A DNA stretch of 64,000 bases, from assembly GCF_027579695.1 (NCBI RefSeq), contig NC_083570.1, forward strand, positions 95,049,463 to 95,113,462, written 5' to 3'. Both the position numbers and the translations under genes were made by a program. Shown in pieces: positions 35,801-41,800 of this stretch (the first letter of the stretch is position 1; every line of letters begins with the position of its first letter). Origin of the DNA: Neoarius graeffei (Eukaryota > Chordata > Actinopteri > Siluriformes > Ariidae). Below the pieces are notes generated by a model. It had not been told where the DNA came from. It made no database searches and worked only from the letters and a program-made list of their open reading frames with translations.

Positions 35801-38800
35801 CTTTCCGAAAACTGAAACATGGGTTCTAGGTATGGCCATGAGTGCACGCATTCTACAGAAGAACCACCTCCTTCTGTTCTGCCATCAACTGAACAATCGT
35901 GTTAAATAACGCTGCTGAGAAATCACTGAACTTGATTTTATCCAGTCTATGGACGTGACGTGACCCGAGTGATTACTGATCAGCTGTCTCAGTGTTACCT
36001 GCGAAAGAACCAATCATGTTTTAAAAAGAAAAGAAAAAACATCCACTTTCAAAGCTGCTTCATGGTCACGAGGACCTTGATAGAAATGTAGTGGAGTGAA
36101 AAGTACGATATTTGCCTTTTCGAATGTAGTGAAGTTAAAGTCAGAAGTTTCCAACAAAAATAATACTCAAGTAAAGTACAGATACTCAAAAAGTGGACTT
36201 AAGTACAGTACTCAAGTAAATGTACTTCGTTACTGTCCACCTCTGGAAATGGATCAATAGATCAGGGATCGTTTAATCGTCACACCTCTAGTTGGCAGCA
36301 GGGAAAAACACTCAAGTGTCCTGAGCTAACAGTCATAAAGTTAACAGTTAATAATCCTTGACACAAAGTGGTGTTTATCTAAATCTTTCACTGCATGGGC
36401 AAAATGTCTGCTGGAAGCTCGTATATTGTGTGTTTTTATATGTAAAACATGCTGTTTAAAAAAAAAAAAAAATTCTGACCCATTTTGTATACAGCCACAT
36501 CTTTTATCCGTGCTATAACACTTAAGTGTTTTCAATAGAATAAATCCTTTACCTTTATAGATGTTTTGTTATGCAGTATAAAGTATGTTTAGCTATTTAA
36601 CAAACACGATTAAGGACCTTTTTACATTTTTTTTTTTTTTTTCTTCAGTATGAATCATATTGAGGTTTTTCACCCGACGTCACAGGGTCACGTGACGCCC
36701 CGGTGTCCGCCATTTTGGAGGTCAAGCTACATACTAACGCTGCAGACAGAGAGGAAGAACCAGCTTGGAAAAAAACGTGTTACAGACACCTAGAATAGAT
36801 TAATTTGTCAGTAAGCACTCTATAAATAACCATGGTGTTTGCTTGTTGTGCTGTGGGCTGCCACAACAGACAGGAACAGCGTGCAGGACGCTCCTTTTAC
36901 CCGTTTCCTACTGACCCAGACAAGAGGGCCAAATGGATTTTTTATGACGAATGAGCCCCCTAAAATAAATCATTTAATTTTTCCTGTTTTCTCTGTTTAC
37001 CCTGTTCGAACTATGCCGATATTTTCGGGGGGTCCCTTTTTTTCCCTTGGGGGGGGGTGCTTGCGCTTGTCTCAGAGCGCTGATCTCCAAACACATGAGA
37101 AGCCTATCTTACGCACATATCACGCGGACTCCACACACGCACCGCGTCTGAAGTCATAACTCATCAGGGGAAATCGTGTCCGCATTAGCATGTTCAAAAA
37201 ACAACCTCGCGTCAACAATGATACCACACGCAAGAAAAAAAAAAAAAAACAGTCAGGCTACTCAACAACCAACCTGGCAGCAGCAGTCATTGTCATGTAA
37301 ACACAACACTTCGGATATGCAAATGCTTCCCGTTACACACGATTGCTATGTCAATAAACATCATTTTGCCAATATTTTAGAGACCCCCCAACATTTCCCA
37401 AATCATGTTTTCAAAGGATCTCGGATCCCCCGAGTAACAAGACAGTGTTGTGAACATAGCCTACCTTGTACCGTTTCAAACTGCTGGGGTCATCCTTCAT
37501 CAAACTGTTGACTTCTGTTGACAACCTTGGCTCCATACCAAGGCTGGGTACAGTGTTTGTGATAAAAGACAGATCCAATTTAACACGAATCACAGCTTAC
37601 TTTCTTGTTAAAATGTGCAAAGGTCTCCACCATCTCATACCGCCTTGCACTGAAGGACTTAAAGGGATAGTTTGGGATTTTTGACATGAATCTGTATGGC
37701 ATCCCCATCAACAGTGTCGTGCAAACACACTGACTTACCCCTGACAGCATCCTGCGAGTCCAGTTCTTGTCCAGTTTTGGTCCAGACGAAAGTAGTCCGG
37801 CAAGTTTGTTGGGGTCACGAAAGTAAAACGTTTTTCGTCTCAAAACAGTATGTGTTCAAAAGAGTGATGTATTTGCATCACAAAACCGCTGCCAAATAAA
37901 AAGTCAGACCTCGAAATCGCTTGGCACTATTTTCTCTCCCTTCTTATCACTGCGCGCTGCCGCCAGGTGACCGCGAAACGCAGACCCACTAAGCTGGTGG
38001 GAGACCAAGGCTGCACTCTATCCACGGCTTACACACGTGACGGCACGGAGGATGTGTATAGTGGCAGCATCTGTCCCCCCAGAGAGGATCTTTTCAAAAG
38101 CAGGACAGATTATAACTGAGAGGAGAAATAGAATCAGAATTAACTAGTTAATTGCAGCAATTAAAGGAATAGGTAGGAAAAGGAAGGCGCAAAGACACCG
38201 CGCAGCGCCTGAAAACGGGTTTTCAGGCGCTGCGCACCCGTTTTCAGGCGCTGCACGGTGTCTTTGCGCCTGCAGCGGTGCTTTGCCTGTGCTGTGGCTG
38301 AAAATAGTTCCAGATATAAATTGGTCTAGTAAATCCCTTCGTGTTAATTTGCATTGATATGTGTACTCGATGTGACTGTACAAGTCATGAGAAATAATTA
38401 TAAAAAATCTTGAGTTATTTAATTCACTTTTGCAACGACAATGCTAGCTGGACACGCCGGATTACAGCGACTACGCTAAGCTAACCTGGGCGTTTATAGA
38501 TCAGGACAATGGCTGGGTCGGCTACAAAACGCTTTGGCTCACTCATCCAACTCTAGGGACTGCAGGGACTGACTCAATTTCATATTCCTTTAAATCAAAA
38601 ATAAAATCTTGGGAGCCGAAAGAGCCGGCTCCTTATAGTAAGAAGAGCCAAAAGAGCCGAAATTCCCATCACTAGTAAACAATGAATGAAACAGCCGTGG
38701 CTGTCACCTGGCGGCAGCGCGCAGTGATACCGAGGGAGAGAAAATGGTGCCAAGCAATTTCGAGGTCTGACTTTTTATTTGGCAACGGTTTTGTGATGCA

Positions 38801-41800
38801 AATATATCACTCTTTTGAACACATACTGTTTTGAGACGAAAAACGTTTTACTTTCGTGACCCCAACAAACTTGCCGGACTACTTTCGTCTGGACCAAAAC
38901 TGGACAAGAACTGGACTCGCAGGATGCTGTCAGGGGTAAGTCAGTGTGTTTGCATGACACTGTTGACGGGGATGCCATACAGATTCATGTCAAAAATCCC
39001 GAACTATCCTTTTAAGCGTGCCGTCCAAAATGGCTGCATCACATGACTTGGTCACGTGGGTGAAATACCTCAATACCTGCTAGTTCTGCACCACTTTAAT
39101 TACTATAATATTGCGTAATTTTCTTTAGTATAAATGCGCAGGCGATTATAGAAAATCGCGTGTGCTGATTGGTCGAGAAATTCGGACGTTTGCAGTTATT
39201 TGTCGAAGGCGAAGTGAGTATCAGTGAATAATAAGAGACAAAGTTGGTTATTCTTCACTGATATTCACTGAGCCTGAGGTGGACAATTGTTTTAATATAA
39301 ATACACAGGTGGTGATTTAAAAAAAAAAAGTATTCAAACTTTTCAGTCTTCACAAGTGGCATGCAGATATAATAATCAGAGGTGGACAGTAATGAAGCAC
39401 GTTTACTTGTACTTTACTTAAGTCCACTTTTTGAGTATCTGTACTTTACTTGAGTATTATTTTTTTTCTTTTGGAAGCTTCTGACTTTAACTTCACTACA
39501 TTTGAAAGACAAATATCGTACTTTTCACTCCGCTACATTTCTATCAATGTCCTCGTTACTCATTACCATGAAGCAGCTTTCAAAGTGGATGTTTATTTTC
39601 TTTTCTAAAACGTGATGGTTTTTCATCAGATGACACTGAGACAGCTGATCAGTAATCACTCGGGTCACGTCACATCCATAGACTGTATAAAATCAAGTTC
39701 AGCGATTTCTCAGCAGCGTTATTTAACACGATTGTTCAGTTGATGGCAGAACAGAAGGAGGCGGTTCTTCTGTAGAATGCGCGCACTCATGGCCATACCT
39801 AGAACCCATGTTTCAGTTTTTGGAAAGGATTAAAGATTCATTTCGTTTTAGATGTTTGTTTTGTTTGCCAAAAACGAACCATATCACAGCCTACAAAAAC
39901 TCACCGTCCGACCTGCGGAAGCATATCGAAGGATATAAACGTTTTATTCCAAGAGAAAGCTTGCAGTGAAGTTGTCTGTGCTTTTTGAGCTAGCGATAAC
40001 GTTGCAATAGCTATGCAGTCTGGTTAGTCACATGACTTTCTATGGATTTGCCCACCAAGTTGCCATCGCCTTGTCCACGGCTAACGTTAACACATAGCTA
40101 GTTAACTTGGACACTGTTAGTCAGCATGTAAAAACGGAGTTACGCTAACATGAATAACGTTCACTTCAGGGCTCGAAATTAACTTTTTTTCTTTGTGTCC
40201 CCCAGTGGTCCCGAATTCTGTGTTGTATTGTCCCGAATGGAAGCAATAGTGTCCCCATTTTTTTCCTCTCTGAAATAACCAGTGGTTAATATTATCATAT
40301 GAAGTTACTATTATATTTGTAACTATGCGATTTTGAACTCTTTATATCATTTTTACAATAAGTCACAAGACACAAGTGACACATGTCCTATACATCATCT
40401 ACTTCAAAATTACAGTTATTGCATTTTCAGTTTATTAAACTTTGGCGATCTCACTGTATGAATAGATACCCGTTTATTTAAAGGGGCCAACTAGCTCATT
40501 CAGAAAATGTTTCAACTCCCTACATCTGCAGTACACTTTAGTTGAAAATAAGACCCCTTTTATGTTCATTTCATCTACTTATACCTTGAATATCTGTTGG
40601 CACTTATAAGGCCAACTTATAATTTTCACCATTACCGTTATCCATTTTTTTGAACTTTCCGTTATCCATTACCGTTATCCATTTTTATGAACTTTCTGTT
40701 ATCCATTTTTATGAACTTTCCGTTATCCATTTTTATGAACTTTCCGTTATCCATTTTTATGAACTTTCGCTGCCGGGTGCTTAGCACCATCAGCATAGTG
40801 CCAGGTCCGAGCCTAGTTGTGCTGCTGACTGACTAAACTTTCTGAACTAGAAAGACACCAAGAAAACTCACTTATTCTGTTGAACGATATCTTCCGTCAA
40901 TATCATCCACATCATTCCTGTTGTATTTTATAACGTGTCTAACAGTGTTCATTAAGTTCATTCAGTTGCTAGCGTTGCCTGCAGACCAGGCGATGACACT
41001 TTGGATCCTGAAGGTCCCGGAGACGTTATGTCTGGGCTTTCAGTTTCTTCCCCGCGGTCGGTCCGCTTCAACCACTTCAGCATTTTTGTTCTGGCAAGAG
41101 TCGGCGCAGCGCGTGCGGTAGCAATTCCATTCCAAGTCCATATAATGCGGACTCCGGCCGAAGATTCTAGAACAGAATGCGCTGCTCTGTAGCCTACGGA
41201 TGCAGGTGCATCGAAAGTGTAGCTACTATGTATTTTTCGCTGTTAACGTTTTAAAATTAACAAATTAGGTGAATGTCTACGTATGTGTTACGGCTTTGTA
41301 AATAATATTAATGTAGAACTTTTTTCTAGATCTATTTTTTTCCATTGTCCCGGGATTGTCCCAGATATGATAATTTTGTGTCCCGATGACATTTTTTATG
41401 GTCCCCGGGACATCGGGACACCGTTAGTTTCGAGCGCTGGTTCACTTATCTGAAGTCCTTTCAGGAATATGTTTTATCATAATCCTGCCAAATAAACAGA
41501 ATGTAGAAATCTTTTTCTCGTAACCCAATATGATTTCGAGTTTGAAAAGAGTTTGCTAGCATGTTAGGTGGAGTTTCACTGACTAGCTAGCTTAACGTTA
41601 AACCACCATGATGCACAGCATGCGTTCATTTTGTGAATTCACATTTTTGTCTTTGGTAACGGCGCTAGGGTTTTTTTTAAGCGTTGTGGCAATAATACAA
41701 CGATGCGTTGACAGAAAATGTACTTTTAACACTTAAGTATTTTTAAAAGCAAGTACTTTGGTACTTTAAAACTTTGACTGGAGAACTTTCACTTGTATCG

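Larger units (their letters stand above)
32927..36290. mobile_element. hAT-A element with nested insertions
   Basis: Exact 8-bp duplication GTTGGCAG at 32919-32926 and 36291-36298. Ends TAGAGGTGTGATGATT and, inverted, TAGAGGTGTGACGATT. Interior GAATCG/AATCGAATT motifs occur near both ends. Contains a TTAA element (33059-33708) and a second hAT (34298-36245). Confidence 0.85.
36660..39078 (+). mobile_element. THAP-bearing DNA transposon with nested TTAA element
   Basis: TATTGAGGTTTTTCACCC near 36658 is matched by the inverted right end TATTGAGGTATTTCACCC (to 39078). Subterminal CACGTGAC and GCCATTTTGGA also mirror. A THAP-type frame begins at 36832. No target duplication was found. P-element-like or Kolobok-like. 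The 1.35-kb TTAA element at 37663 lies inside. Confidence 0.6.

Noticed and set aside
37696-38978. Identical small frames on opposite strands (MASPSTVSCKHTDLP...)
   Set aside because: They lie in the long inverted repeats of a TTAA element and mirror each other.
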